Assembly (NCBI GenBank): GCA_937974565.1
Contig: CALJWL010000016.1
Coordinates: forward strand, 48,667-112,666
DNA: 64,000 bases
Origin: an uncultured Arenicella sp.
Lineage (GTDB): Bacteria; Pseudomonadota; Gammaproteobacteria; Arenicellales; Arenicellaceae
Direction of reading: 5' to 3'
Shown here: positions 35,098-43,155 of the stretch, in pieces
Numbering within the stretch: position 1 is the stretch's first letter
How the letters are laid out: every line of letters starts with the position of its first letter
Translations under genes and position numbers: made by a program
The notes under the pieces: model-generated
Databases searched by the model: none
Told to the model about the DNA's origin: nothing
The model's input: the letters and a program-made list of their open reading frames with translations, nothing else

Positions 35098-35586
35098 ATG
35101 AATGAGTTGAGCAAAATAAATAAGACTGACTTAAAAATACTCTCGATCTTGCAAAAAAACGCTCGTATCACCAATCAACAGTTAGCGGAGGAAGTACATT
35201 TATCGGCGAGTGCGTGTCTCAGTCGCGTAAAGCGTTTGGAGTCTGAAGGAATTTTAAAACGCTATATCACCGAAATTAACCTTGAAAAATTGGCTCCGCA
35301 CGTTGAGGCGTTTGCAGAAGTAACCTTAGAAAACCACGCGCCAGAAGATTTTGAGCGTTTTGATAACGCTATTCGTAAAGTAGGCGAAGTAACGGACAGT
35401 TATAAAATCAGCGGTGCCTACGATTATCTACTCAAGTTCGTTTGTACCGATGTGCGGCGCTATAATCGGGCCAGCGATGAATTAATTAAAAGCGGCATCG
35501 GTATCGGTAAAATGAATACGTTGATCATTTTGGAGCGAACTAAAGATTTTTCAGGTTACCCTTTGGATTCGTTAATTGAATTATAG
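35098..35586 (+). CDS. Lrp/AsnC-family transcriptional regulator
   Basis: 162 residues. The N-terminal HTH reads DLKILSILQKNARITNQQLA, then EEVHLSASACLSRVKRLESE. The RAM ligand-binding domain follows (AFAEVTLENHAPEDFERFDN; KISGAYDYLLKFVCTDVRRY). The GAYDYLLK signature is typical of the family. It is divergent from the class III aminotransferase across a 225-base gap, the usual arrangement of an Lrp-type activator and its amino-acid target. The AGGAG ribosome-binding sequence precedes the ATG. Confidence 0.95.
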   Translation: MNELSKINKTDLKILSILQKNARITNQQLAEEVHLSASACLSRVKRLESEGILKRYITEINLEKLAPHVEAFAEVTLENHAPEDFERFDNAIRKVGEVTDSYKISGAYDYLLKFVCTDVRRYNRASDELIKSGIGIGKMNTLIILERTKDFSGYPLDSLIEL

Positions 35587-35630
35587 TGATAACGTTAAAT
35601 GAGTTATGCTTGAGTCAATGAGGATACTTC

Positions 35631-35807
35631 ATGCTTAAAGTTATACCAAGGTCGTTGACGTCGCTTTTGTTCGCCTTTGCCGCCACATTATCGTATATCG
35701 CTGGGTTCGCATCTGGGGCTGTTTTTTTCTTGATCTTAGGGGGGCTGTTTGAGTTGGCGTTTTGGGTGAAATTACTCAGGGCTAAGGGCGTTGACGTCAA
35801 TCTTTAG
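35631..35807 (+). CDS. 58-residue two-helix membrane protein
   Basis: A short gene with a TGAGGA ribosome binding site six bases before the ATG. The product begins basic (MLKVIPR), has a first hydrophobic stretch (SLLFAFAATLSYIAG), a second (AVFFLILGGLFELAFWVKLL) and a polar tail ending RAKGVDVNL, so two transmembrane helices are likely. It follows the Lrp-type gene after 44 bases and may share its transcript. Its last 11 bases overlap the 3' end of the minus-strand receiver-domain relic. I do not recognise the family. Confidence 0.65.
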   Translation: MLKVIPRSLTSLLFAFAATLSYIAGFASGAVFFLILGGLFELAFWVKLLRAKGVDVNL

Positions 35808-36440
35808 TCATTAAACCGACTGAAAGAAGCCGACCCATCTGGCGTGATAATTTAGCGGCCGAAGCGGGGTTATGGATTAGCAATGCGTTTACCAATCTGG
35901 CCTCTGAAATTCCGTTGGCGGCCGTATCACCGGTTAATATGATGGCGGGTAACTCGCAGCCCAGTTGTTTTCGAATTGCCAAAATGACTTGTTTTCCAGT
36001 GACCTCATCACGTAGCCTGTAGTCGGATATAAGAAGGTCAATGGATTGATCTATTTGTGGCCAAGCCGCGTCTAATGAATCGTATGCTAGGCCCCCCCAA
36101 CTCATTAACAATTCACGCATCGCAACACGAATTATTTCATCGTCATCAATCAGCAGTATGCGTTTGCCTGAAAAATTGGATTGGTACGCTTGGTTGACAC
36201 TCAAATCGGCAATCAGTGCTTCGGTTAATGCTGGATCACTAATTTAAATACAGAGCCATTGGTTACCTTAGAAGACACTTCCACCTTGCTGTCTAGCTCC
36301 TTTGCTGCCCCTTGTGCGTTGGCCAGCCCCAAACCCAAGCTTTTATTGTCGGCGGCTTTTGCAAACTCAGCCTCTAATTTTAGAAACAATTTTTGGACTA
36401 AAAAGGCCGGCCTGTTGAATAAATTTCGGAGAAAGGATTG
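35797..36440 (-). pseudogene. Decayed hybrid histidine kinase: ATPase-tail fragment plus receiver domain
   Basis: The 135-residue minus frame 35797-36204 is a receiver domain: LLIDDDEIIRVAM, the phospho-acceptor Asp in DLLISDYRLRDEVTGKQ, and AIILTGDTA. The conserved Lys of the HKP motif is replaced (LLIHNPASAAKLS). Upstream on the same strand, 36242-36440 encodes the end of a kinase ATPase domain (DNKSLGLGLANAQGAAKELD, then SSKVTNGSVFKL), but it is bounded by a stop at 36441 and needs a frame change near 36240 to join the receiver. The ISDPALTEALIADLSVN linker lies across the break. The rest of the kinase is absent. I read this as a relic of a NahK-type hybrid kinase; the receiver might still be translated. 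Confidence 0.75.
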
Positions 36441-36535
36441 TTAGGCCGCATATTCTGGTTAAGCAAACAGAGCTTTCAATGCCTAATTTCGCTAACGGCA
36501 TGACAGAATGAGTGCTTCAACGAGGAACTCATAAC

Positions 36536-37558
36536 ATGATCATAGTTAGAATCGCGCAAGAGTCGGATATTGACGGCGTATTACAACTTGCTGAGCAAGC
36601 TTATCCTGGGATGACGACTTTGCCGCCCGATCATGACGTGCTGACCGCGAAATTGGGTCACTCCGTGCGCAGCGTCAATAAAGCGGTCACTCAACCAGAC
36701 GATGAATCTTACTTTTTGGTGATGGAAGACACCGAGCAGAAAAAGGTGGTTGGCACGGCCGCTGTTATCGCGTGTTTAGGTCGTAAAGATGAGTTTTATT
36801 CTTACAAACTTAACCGCGTGAGCCAGTCATGCAAAGAGCTGAATAAACGGGTGTCAGTTGAAACCTTAAACCTCTCCAATCATTTCGAGGGGTATTCCGA
36901 AGTGGCGACATTGTACCTTGATAAAGACTATCGAAAAAATGGCAACGGCAGTTTGCTGGCCCGTACTCGCTATTTGCTTATGGCGCAGTTTCGTAACCGC
37001 TTTCCAGAAGGGGTCATGGCCGATTTGCGAGGCTATTTTGATGAAGACGGTAACTCTCCGTTTTGGAATGCCGTGGGTTGTCATTTTTTTGAAATGGGGT
37101 TTGCGGAAGCCGATCTTTATGGTGCAACCCATGGTAACCAGTTTATTGCGGACCTCATGCCCAAGCATCCGATATACGTCAATATGTTGCCAGAAGCCGC
37201 GCAAAAAGTGATTGGCCAATGCAATGTGGTGGGTAAGCCAGCAATGCGCATGTTAGAGAACGAAGGTTTTCGATGGAACGGGCATGTGGACATCTTTGAT
37301 GCTGCTCCAAGTGTGGATACTAAGATCGACGACATCCATTCTATTAAGAACAGTGCGGTTGCTGAAGTGATTGGAATAGCCGAATGCGCAGGCAATGAAC
37401 ACGCGTACGTGGTGAATGATGACATCGGTGAGTTCACGTGTTGTCGCACCCTGTTATCGGTTGAGAACGAGGGCGTACGAGTGTCGCATCATGTTTTTAA
37501 GGCGCTGGGTTTAGAACTGGGCAACAAGGTTCGTTATCTAATTACCACGGCCCATTAA
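36536..37558 (+). CDS. astA: AstA, arginine N-succinyltransferase
   Basis: Transfers succinyl from succinyl-CoA to the alpha-amino group of arginine (some homologues also ornithine), the first step of the AST degradation pathway. 340 residues. Family motifs are IIVRIAQESDIDGVLQLAEQ, PGMTTLPPD, YSEVATLYLDKDYRKNGNGS, MADLRGYFDEDGNSPFWNAV and GMRML-like segments near the end. A longer frame from 36512 adds eight residues; ATG 36536 is better, with GAGGA nine bases upstream. It is the first gene of astA-astB-astE-argC-argB. The decayed kinase relic lies just upstream on the other strand. Confidence 0.95.
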   Translation: MIIVRIAQESDIDGVLQLAEQAYPGMTTLPPDHDVLTAKLGHSVRSVNKAVTQPDDESYFLVMEDTEQKKVVGTAAVIACLGRKDEFYSYKLNRVSQSCKELNKRVSVETLNLSNHFEGYSEVATLYLDKDYRKNGNGSLLARTRYLLMAQFRNRFPEGVMADLRGYFDEDGNSPFWNAVGCHFFEMGFAEADLYGATHGNQFIADLMPKHPIYVNMLPEAAQKVIGQCNVVGKPAMRMLENEGFRWNGHVDIFDAAPSVDTKIDDIHSIKNSAVAEVIGIAECAGNEHAYVVNDDIGEFTCCRTLLSVENEGVRVSHHVFKALGLELGNKVRYLITTAH

Positions 37559-37585
37559 ATGCGCCTTCATTGAGAGAATCACAGA

Positions 37586-38920
37586 ATGAGTACCGAAGTT
37601 AATTTTGATGGCTTAATCGGCCCCAGTCATAATTATGGTGGCTTGTCGCACGGCAACGTGGCGTCAAAAAAGAACGCGTTTAAAGTATCACAGCCTAAGC
37701 AAGCGGCGCTGCAAGGCCTACAAAAAATGAACTATCTACGTGACCTTGGTTTAACGCAAGGTGTTTTACTGCCACAACAACGGCCACATCTGCCAACCTT
37801 ACGAAAGTTGGGGTTTGCTGGCAGTGATGAAAACATCATCCTTCAAGCCTCCAATCGGGCGCCGGAGTTATTGGCTCAATGCTATTCCGCTTCTTGCATG
37901 TGGGCCGCCAATGCCTGTACGGTCAGCCCAAGCGCTGATTCGGCCGACGGGAAGGTACACGTTACGGCCGCCAACCTATCTAGCATGTTTCATCGTTCCA
38001 TTGAGCATAAAACCACATCCGCCTTACTCAAGGCGATCTTTAATGATGAACAGTATTTTACTCATCACGCCGCTTTGCCAGCAGGAACCCACTTCAGCGA
38101 TGAGGGAGCCGCCAATCATAACCGTTTTGCACAAAACTACGGTGACTTGGGGCTTCAACTGTTTATTTATGGCCGCTACGCGCTGCGTAATAACACGCAT
38201 ACCACAAGTCAATTTTCTGCACGGCAAACCTATGAGGCGTCATTTGCCATCAGCCGTTTGCATCGGTTGAATGAAAATAACGTGGTGTTTGCGCAGCAAA
38301 ACCCACGCATTGTTGATGCTGGGGCTTTCCACAATGATGTGGTCAGCGTGTCGAACTTGAATACTTTTTTTATGCATGAAGAAGCTTTTGTTGATAAAGA
38401 CGTAATGCAGAACGAGTTGAGATCAAAGTTCAAGGGAGAATTGCATTTTATTGAGGTCCCCACCGAGCAAGTGTCGCTTGAATCGGCGGTCAAATCCTAT
38501 TTGTTCAATTCGCAATTGATTACGTTACCCAATGCTGATGGCATGGCGTTGATCTTGCCAGAAGAGAGCCGAGAAAATGATCAGGTTTATACGTATTTGC
38601 AACACCTTGAACAGCAGGATACGCCCATCAAACACATCAAATTTGTGGATGTGCGCCAGAGCATGCAAAACGGCGGCGGCCCTGCTTGTCTACGTTTGCG
38701 AGTCGCGTTAGACCAACAAGAAGTGAGCGCGGTGAACCCTCGTTTTTTGTTGTCTGACGACTTATTGAACCGTTTAAATGCATGGGTTAACGCACATTAT
38801 CGAGATGAAATTCACCCAGATGATTTGCGTGACCCTTCGTTAGCACAAGAAAATTTCACTGCTTTGGATGAGTTAACTCAGATATTTGGCCTTGGAGCGT
38901 TTTATGAATTTCAGCATTAA
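37586..38920 (+). CDS. astB: AstB, N-succinylarginine dihydrolase
   Basis: Converts N2-succinylarginine to N2-succinylornithine, CO2 and two ammonia. 444 residues, as in E. coli (447). Typical start: EVNFDGLIGPSHNYGGLSHG. The catalytic Cys is in NGGGPACLRLRVAL at about residue 367, and the amidinotransferase-fold Glu and His are in HFSDEGAANHNRF and DAGAFHNDVVSVSN. Its 3' end overlaps astE by 17 bases, showing tight operon organisation. AstB is diagnostic for the degradative direction of the pathway. Confidence 0.97.
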   Translation: MSTEVNFDGLIGPSHNYGGLSHGNVASKKNAFKVSQPKQAALQGLQKMNYLRDLGLTQGVLLPQQRPHLPTLRKLGFAGSDENIILQASNRAPELLAQCYSASCMWAANACTVSPSADSADGKVHVTAANLSSMFHRSIEHKTTSALLKAIFNDEQYFTHHAALPAGTHFSDEGAANHNRFAQNYGDLGLQLFIYGRYALRNNTHTTSQFSARQTYEASFAISRLHRLNENNVVFAQQNPRIVDAGAFHNDVVSVSNLNTFFMHEEAFVDKDVMQNELRSKFKGELHFIEVPTEQVSLESAVKSYLFNSQLITLPNADGMALILPEESRENDQVYTYLQHLEQQDTPIKHIKFVDVRQSMQNGGGPACLRLRVALDQQEVSAVNPRFLLSDDLLNRLNAWVNAHYRDEIHPDDLRDPSLAQENFTALDELTQIFGLGAFYEFQH

Positions 38921-39932
38921 TGGTCATACAGAGGTATTGAAAACTGCTTTTTTGCAAACAACACTGTCGCGCCCAGATGGCGCCCCAGCTCACCACAAGA
39001 CGCTTGATAATGGCACGCGTGTTGAGTTTCTTGATACGGGCATATTAAAGGTTACCTGTTCAGGAAATGCATCATATCGAGTGGTTATTTCGGCGGGCGT
39101 ACACGGTAATGAAACCGCCCCGATTGAAATCGTTGACACCCTTGTAAATGAAATAATGTTGGGTGACTTGGTGGTCAACAATGATGTGTTATTTATCATT
39201 GGCAACCCGCCAGCGGTGAACGCAGAAGCTCGTTTTATTGAAGAGAACCTAAATCGCCTGTTTGCTGGCAAACATCTTCGCAGCAATACCAAAGAGGCCG
39301 TACGTGCGGCCAAGCTAGAACAAGCGGTAGGGAACTTTTTCGAAGCGGGTGAGCAACCTCGGCTACATTATGATTTACACACGGCAATCAGAGAGTCTCA
39401 GATAGAAAAGTTTGCTGTTTATCCGTACTTGCATTCAAGAGATTGGTCTCGTTCACAGCTCGGTTTTTTAGAGCAATGCGGCATCGAAGCCACATTGCTT
39501 TCAAGTCAGCCCAGCGGCACCTTCTCGTACTTCTCTAGCCATAAATACCACGCTGATGCTTTTACCATTGAGCTTGGGAAAGTACGTAAATTGGGGGCCA
39601 ATGATATGCGCAATTTTACCGCGATGACTCAAGGCATGCGTCGCCTCATTACTGGGAACGAGTTATTTCAGCAGCGCCCGTCAAACATCACACTGTTCTC
39701 CGTGGTTGAAGAAGTGGTGAAGTTAACTGAGGCATTCAAATTAAACATAAAAGACAAGGCAAAAAATTTCACTGAATTTAAAGCCGGTGTCGTCTTAGCC
39801 ACGGATGAGGGCTATGAGTATCGCACTAAACAAGATGGCGAACGTTTTGTCTTTCCCATCAGCAATGTGCCGTGTGGGCAACGTGCCATGTTGGTTATAG
39901 CGCCAACCGAACTTAGTTTAAAAGAACCCTAA
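38904..39932 (+). CDS. astE: AstE, N-succinylglutamate desuccinylase
   Basis: Hydrolyses N-succinylglutamate to glutamate and succinate, the last step of the pathway. 342 residues of the zinc carboxypeptidase-like AstE/aspartoacylase family. The zinc ligands are in ISAGVHGNETAPIEIVD (His, Glu) and LHYDLHTAIRES (His); FAVYPYLHSRDW and FTIELGKVRK with the catalytic Glu also fit. ATG 38904 (MNFSINGH) is chosen instead of 38886; the gene then overlaps astB by 17 bases, a coupling arrangement. argC starts 4 bases after the stop. Confidence 0.95.
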   Translation: MNFSINGHTEVLKTAFLQTTLSRPDGAPAHHKTLDNGTRVEFLDTGILKVTCSGNASYRVVISAGVHGNETAPIEIVDTLVNEIMLGDLVVNNDVLFIIGNPPAVNAEARFIEENLNRLFAGKHLRSNTKEAVRAAKLEQAVGNFFEAGEQPRLHYDLHTAIRESQIEKFAVYPYLHSRDWSRSQLGFLEQCGIEATLLSSQPSGTFSYFSSHKYHADAFTIELGKVRKLGANDMRNFTAMTQGMRRLITGNELFQQRPSNITLFSVVEEVVKLTEAFKLNIKDKAKNFTEFKAGVVLATDEGYEYRTKQDGERFVFPISNVPCGQRAMLVIAPTELSLKEP

Positions 39933-39936
39933 CATT

Positions 39937-40995
39937 ATGAATAAAGTAAAAGTATCTATTATCGGCGGCTCAGGCTTTTTAGCCGCCGAGTTAATGCGTA
40001 ATTTATTAGTGCGTGACGACGTTGAGTTGTTGCGAGTGTCAAGTAAAGGCCACATAGGGCAGAACATCGGCCAAGTTCATCGGACCTTCTATGACATGAG
40101 TGACTTGGTGCTTGAAGACATTTCGCCCACCGAATGTGTTGATGGTGCGGATCTTGTGTTTTTGGCGATGCCGCACATTATTGCCGCTAAGGTTGCCATG
40201 GAATTATTTGACACTCAAGTAAAAATCATTGATTTGTCAGGCGATTTCCGTCTAGAAAAAGCCGATGATTACACTCGTGTTTATGCCTCAGAACACCCGT
40301 GTCCAGAACGCTTAGGCACGTTCGTTTACGGCATGCCGGAGCTGCATTCAGAGCAAATTCGTGATGCGCAATACGTAGCAAACCCAGGCTGTTTTGCAAC
40401 CTGCATCGCCGCCTCGTTGTTGCCCTTAGCCAAACACGGCGCATTGAACGACAAGACAGTTCGTTTGGTGGCGTTAACCGGTTCAAGCGGCTCGGGCGTA
40501 CACCCACAGGCAGGCAATCATCATACGATACGTAGCAATAACATTAAGGCGTACAAAATATTCAATCATCAACATACGCCAGAAATACGGCAAACCCTAA
40601 ACGCCGCTGGCGCCAAGCAAGTTTCGTTGGATTTTGTGCCAGTGTCAGCGCCATTGCCTCGTGGAATGATGTCCATCGCGCAATTTGATGCACCAGAAGG
40701 CGTGTGTGAAGATCACGTGCGTGAGTTGTATCAAGATTACTTTGCTGACTTCCCGCTGATCTCAGTGTTGCCCAAAGGCATGACCCCAGAGGTAGTGTCG
40801 GTGAAAAACACACTGCGTATTGAGATTGGCTTAGATATTAAAATTGACGAAGTTTCAGGCAAGCGAACCGTTTGTGCGATTGCCGCGTTGGATAATTTAA
40901 TCAAAGGGGGGGCGGGGCAAGCCATTCAAAATTTTAATCTGATGACCGGTCATGAAAACGCGTATCAACTTCAACAGTTGGGTATGTGGCCTTAA
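39937..40995 (+). CDS. argC: ArgC-type N-acyl-gamma-glutamyl-phosphate reductase
   Basis: 352 residues. Rossmann motif: VSIIGGSGFLAAELMRNLL. The catalytic Cys is in VANPGCFATCIAASLLP at about residue 151, and the substrate His in FNHQHTPEIRQ. Classic ArgC reduces N-acetylglutamyl phosphate to the semialdehyde with NADPH in arginine synthesis. This copy differs from the common gammaproteobacterial type: its HHTIRSNNIKAYKIFNHQHT segment reminds me more of LysY or Bacteroidetes-type ArgC, the latter using N-succinyl substrates. It sits inside an ast degradation operon, directly joined to argB, which suggests a succinylated substrate and possibly the reverse reaction. The assignment to the ArgC family is firm; substrate and direction are inference. 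Confidence 0.9.
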   Translation: MNKVKVSIIGGSGFLAAELMRNLLVRDDVELLRVSSKGHIGQNIGQVHRTFYDMSDLVLEDISPTECVDGADLVFLAMPHIIAAKVAMELFDTQVKIIDLSGDFRLEKADDYTRVYASEHPCPERLGTFVYGMPELHSEQIRDAQYVANPGCFATCIAASLLPLAKHGALNDKTVRLVALTGSSGSGVHPQAGNHHTIRSNNIKAYKIFNHQHTPEIRQTLNAAGAKQVSLDFVPVSAPLPRGMMSIAQFDAPEGVCEDHVRELYQDYFADFPLISVLPKGMTPEVVSVKNTLRIEIGLDIKIDEVSGKRTVCAIAALDNLIKGGAGQAIQNFNLMTGHENAYQLQQLGMWP

Positions 40996-41829
40996 ATGGC
41001 AGAGTTAAACCGTAACCCCCTTGCGGTGATTAAAGTGGGTGGTGACACGTTATTAGACCCAAAAGATCGTCTTGGTCTGGCTCAAAATATCAGCGATTTG
41101 CTTGCTGTTGGATGGCATTGTGTCTTATTGCATGGTGGCGGACCGCAGTTGAATAGACTGCAAGAGTTGCATGGTTTGGCGCCGATTAAAATTGACGGGC
41201 GAAGACTCACGGGTGAAGCCGACTTGTTGGTTGTCAAACAGGCGCTGTGTGGTGAGGTCAATGTTGATTTGGTGTCGGCCTTGATCGCATCAGGAGTGTC
41301 GGCGTTTGGTTGTCATGGGGCGTCTGGTTTATTGATACAAGCAACAAAAAGGCCACCGATTGATTTGGGAGTCAAAGGCGTGCTTGATTTTGGTGAGGTG
41401 GGTGATGTAGTGAACGTTAATGCACCGCTCTTACGTTCCATGCTTGAGGCCAGTGTTGTTCCCGTAATTGCGTCATTGGGGGTAAGCTGCGATGGACGAA
41501 TATTTAATATTAATGCCGACACCACGGTTGCGGCCATTGCGGCTGCAATGAAGGCCGATCTTTTGATACTTTCGACCAAGATTGGTGGAATTTTTGAAGA
41601 CATTACCAAGCCGGAAAGTCGACTTTCCGTGGTGACCCCTCAAATCGCAGAACAATTGATTGGTCGTGGCGTTATTACGGATGGCATGATTCCGAAAGTT
41701 CGGGAATCGCTGATGTTACTAGAGCAAGGAGTGGGGTCGATTGTGATCGCTAATGCCAGTCAAGCCGGTGGTTTTTTATCAATCGCGTCAAACTCTAAGA
41801 ACATAGGAACTCGACTCTCTCATTCTTAA
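40996..41829 (+). CDS. argB: ArgB-type N-acylglutamate kinase
   Basis: 277 residues of the amino-acid-kinase fold. Motifs are LAVIKVGGDTLLDPKDR (ATP phosphate loop), VLLHGGGPQLNRLQEL (substrate loop), RRLTGEADLLVVKQAL, VIASLGVSCDGRIFNINADT and the ATP-site KADLLILSTKIGGIF. ArgB normally phosphorylates N-acetylglutamate. Here the ATG follows the argC stop with no spacing, and the gene ends the ast operon, so it may work on N-succinylglutamate. In the degradative direction it would make ATP from succinylglutamyl phosphate. No LysW carrier-protein gene is nearby, so a lysine-type LysZ role is less likely. Confidence 0.93.
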   Translation: MAELNRNPLAVIKVGGDTLLDPKDRLGLAQNISDLLAVGWHCVLLHGGGPQLNRLQELHGLAPIKIDGRRLTGEADLLVVKQALCGEVNVDLVSALIASGVSAFGCHGASGLLIQATKRPPIDLGVKGVLDFGEVGDVVNVNAPLLRSMLEASVVPVIASLGVSCDGRIFNINADTTVAAIAAAMKADLLILSTKIGGIFEDITKPESRLSVVTPQIAEQLIGRGVITDGMIPKVRESLMLLEQGVGSIVIANASQAGGFLSIASNSKNIGTRLSHS

Positions 41830-41892
41830 AAGGCTCTTATTAGGGTGTTTGATGAACGATTTTGTCCGCCATGGGTGAATTTTGTTCACCGT

Positions 41893-41908
41893 CAGAATGC
41901 ACGTTCTG
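41893..41908. promoter_or_regulatory. Inverted repeat upstream of the heteromeric ACAD operon
   Basis: CAGAATGCACGTTCTG: arms CAGAA/TTCTG around a 6-base spacer, 45 bases before the ACAD start. Possible operator; evidence is symmetry and position only. Confidence 0.4.
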
Positions 41909-41913
41909 GCTAT

Positions 41914-41930
41914 ACTGTTTACAAAACAGT
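41914..41930. promoter_or_regulatory. 17-base palindrome, candidate TetR-type operator
   Basis: ACTGTTTACAAAACAGT has perfect 7-base arms around a 3-base centre and lies 23 bases before the ACAD start at 41953. Operators of this style are typical of TetR-family repressors of acyl-CoA metabolism. No TetR gene is adjacent. Confidence 0.5.
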
Positions 41931-41952
41931 TAACTAATGTGTGGAGTGATCG

Positions 41953-43128
41953 ATGAACAATTCGTTTTCGGCTGCCGATCTGGATTTTCAGCAACAAGTG
42001 CGAGCGTTTTTTGAGATTGAGTTTACGCCAGAACTGCGTGCGCGTGCTAACGATGGGCGCGATGTAAAAGGCGTTGCGGTTGAGTGGCAAAAAAAGTTGT
42101 ACGCTAAAGGCTGGGTAGCGCCCGGCTGGCCCAAAGAGTTGGGTGGCACTGGTTGGACGCCGGTGCAAAAGTTTATTTTTGAAACCGAGCGATGCAACGC
42201 CGGCGCGCCAGACGTTGTGCCTTTTGGCCTAAAAATGGTTGCTCCGGTTATTATTCACTTTGGTAACGACGAGCAAAAAGCTCGTTTTCTACCCAGAATT
42301 CTTAAAAGCGAAGACTGGTGGTGTCAAGGTTATTCCGAGCCAGGCTCGGGTTCTGATTTGGCGGCCTTGCAAACCAAAGCTGAAAAAGACGGTGACCACT
42401 ACGTTGTCAATGGCGCCAAAATCTGGACCACCTATGCACAATATGCTGACTGGATATTTTGTTTAGTGCGCACCGGTAATTTCGAGAAACGCCAGCAAGG
42501 CATCAGTTTTGTTTTAATCGATATGAAATCCAAGGGCGTAACGGTGAACCCAATTCACTCCATCGACAACCATCACAGCTTGAATGAGGTGGTGTTTGAT
42601 AACGTAAGAGTGCCGGTTGAAAACCTCATTGGCCAAGAACACCAAGGCTGGACTTACGCTAAGGCACTGTTAGCGCATGAGCGAACCTCCATTGCCGAAG
42701 TTTCCAATAGTAAGCGTAACTTGGCCGAGATAATTGAGTTAGCCAAGCAGCAAACTAACCACAAAGGGCGCTTGATAGACGACCCACATTTTCAACAGCG
42801 CCTGTCTGATATTGAGATTGAGTTGATGGCATTGGAATACATGGATTTGCGCGTATTAGCGTCAATGAGCGCAGGTGACACCCCGGGCCCTGAGGCTTCG
42901 TTGCTTAAAATTAAAGGCACGGAAATTCAGCAAGCATTGCAAGAATTACGCATGGAAACCATCGGTGCTTACTCGGCATCTTTGCGTGTTGACGAGTTTC
43001 AAAACGAATTACACCGAGAAGGCTCTTCGTCACGCAAAGAGTATATGTATGGTCGAGCTGCAACGATTTACGGCGGTTCAAACGAAGTGCAGCGCAACGT
43101 TATTGCCAAAGCGGTTTTAGGCTTATAG
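41953..43128 (+). CDS. Acyl-CoA dehydrogenase, larger subunit of a probable heteromer
   Basis: 391 residues. FAD/substrate motifs are WWCQGYSEPGSGSDLAALQT and WTTYAQYADWIFCLVRTG; the C-terminal FAD-contact region is YGRAATIYGGSNEVQRNVIA. The usual catalytic Glu in this segment (YEGT) is Gly (YGGS), as in the larger subunit of two-gene ACADs such as those of pimeloyl-CoA or steroid side-chain degradation. A second ACAD gene follows after 27 bases. Together they probably make an alpha2beta2 enzyme whose base comes from another helix. Two palindromes upstream suggest repression by a ligand-responsive regulator. Confidence 0.93.
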   Translation: MNNSFSAADLDFQQQVRAFFEIEFTPELRARANDGRDVKGVAVEWQKKLYAKGWVAPGWPKELGGTGWTPVQKFIFETERCNAGAPDVVPFGLKMVAPVIIHFGNDEQKARFLPRILKSEDWWCQGYSEPGSGSDLAALQTKAEKDGDHYVVNGAKIWTTYAQYADWIFCLVRTGNFEKRQQGISFVLIDMKSKGVTVNPIHSIDNHHSLNEVVFDNVRVPVENLIGQEHQGWTYAKALLAHERTSIAEVSNSKRNLAEIIELAKQQTNHKGRLIDDPHFQQRLSDIEIELMALEYMDLRVLASMSAGDTPGPEASLLKIKGTEIQQALQELRMETIGAYSASLRVDEFQNELHREGSSSRKEYMYGRAATIYGGSNEVQRNVIAKAVLGL

Positions 43129-43155
43129 GCGACTAATCAGTCACGGGATAATAAA

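Noticed and set aside
36259..36444. Plus-strand frame of 61 codons
   Set aside because: It is the complement of a recognisable kinase ATPase-tail fragment on the minus strand.
39937..41829. LysY/LysZ lysine biosynthesis pair
   Set aside because: No LysW carrier-protein gene nearby, and the genes are joined to astA, astB and astE.
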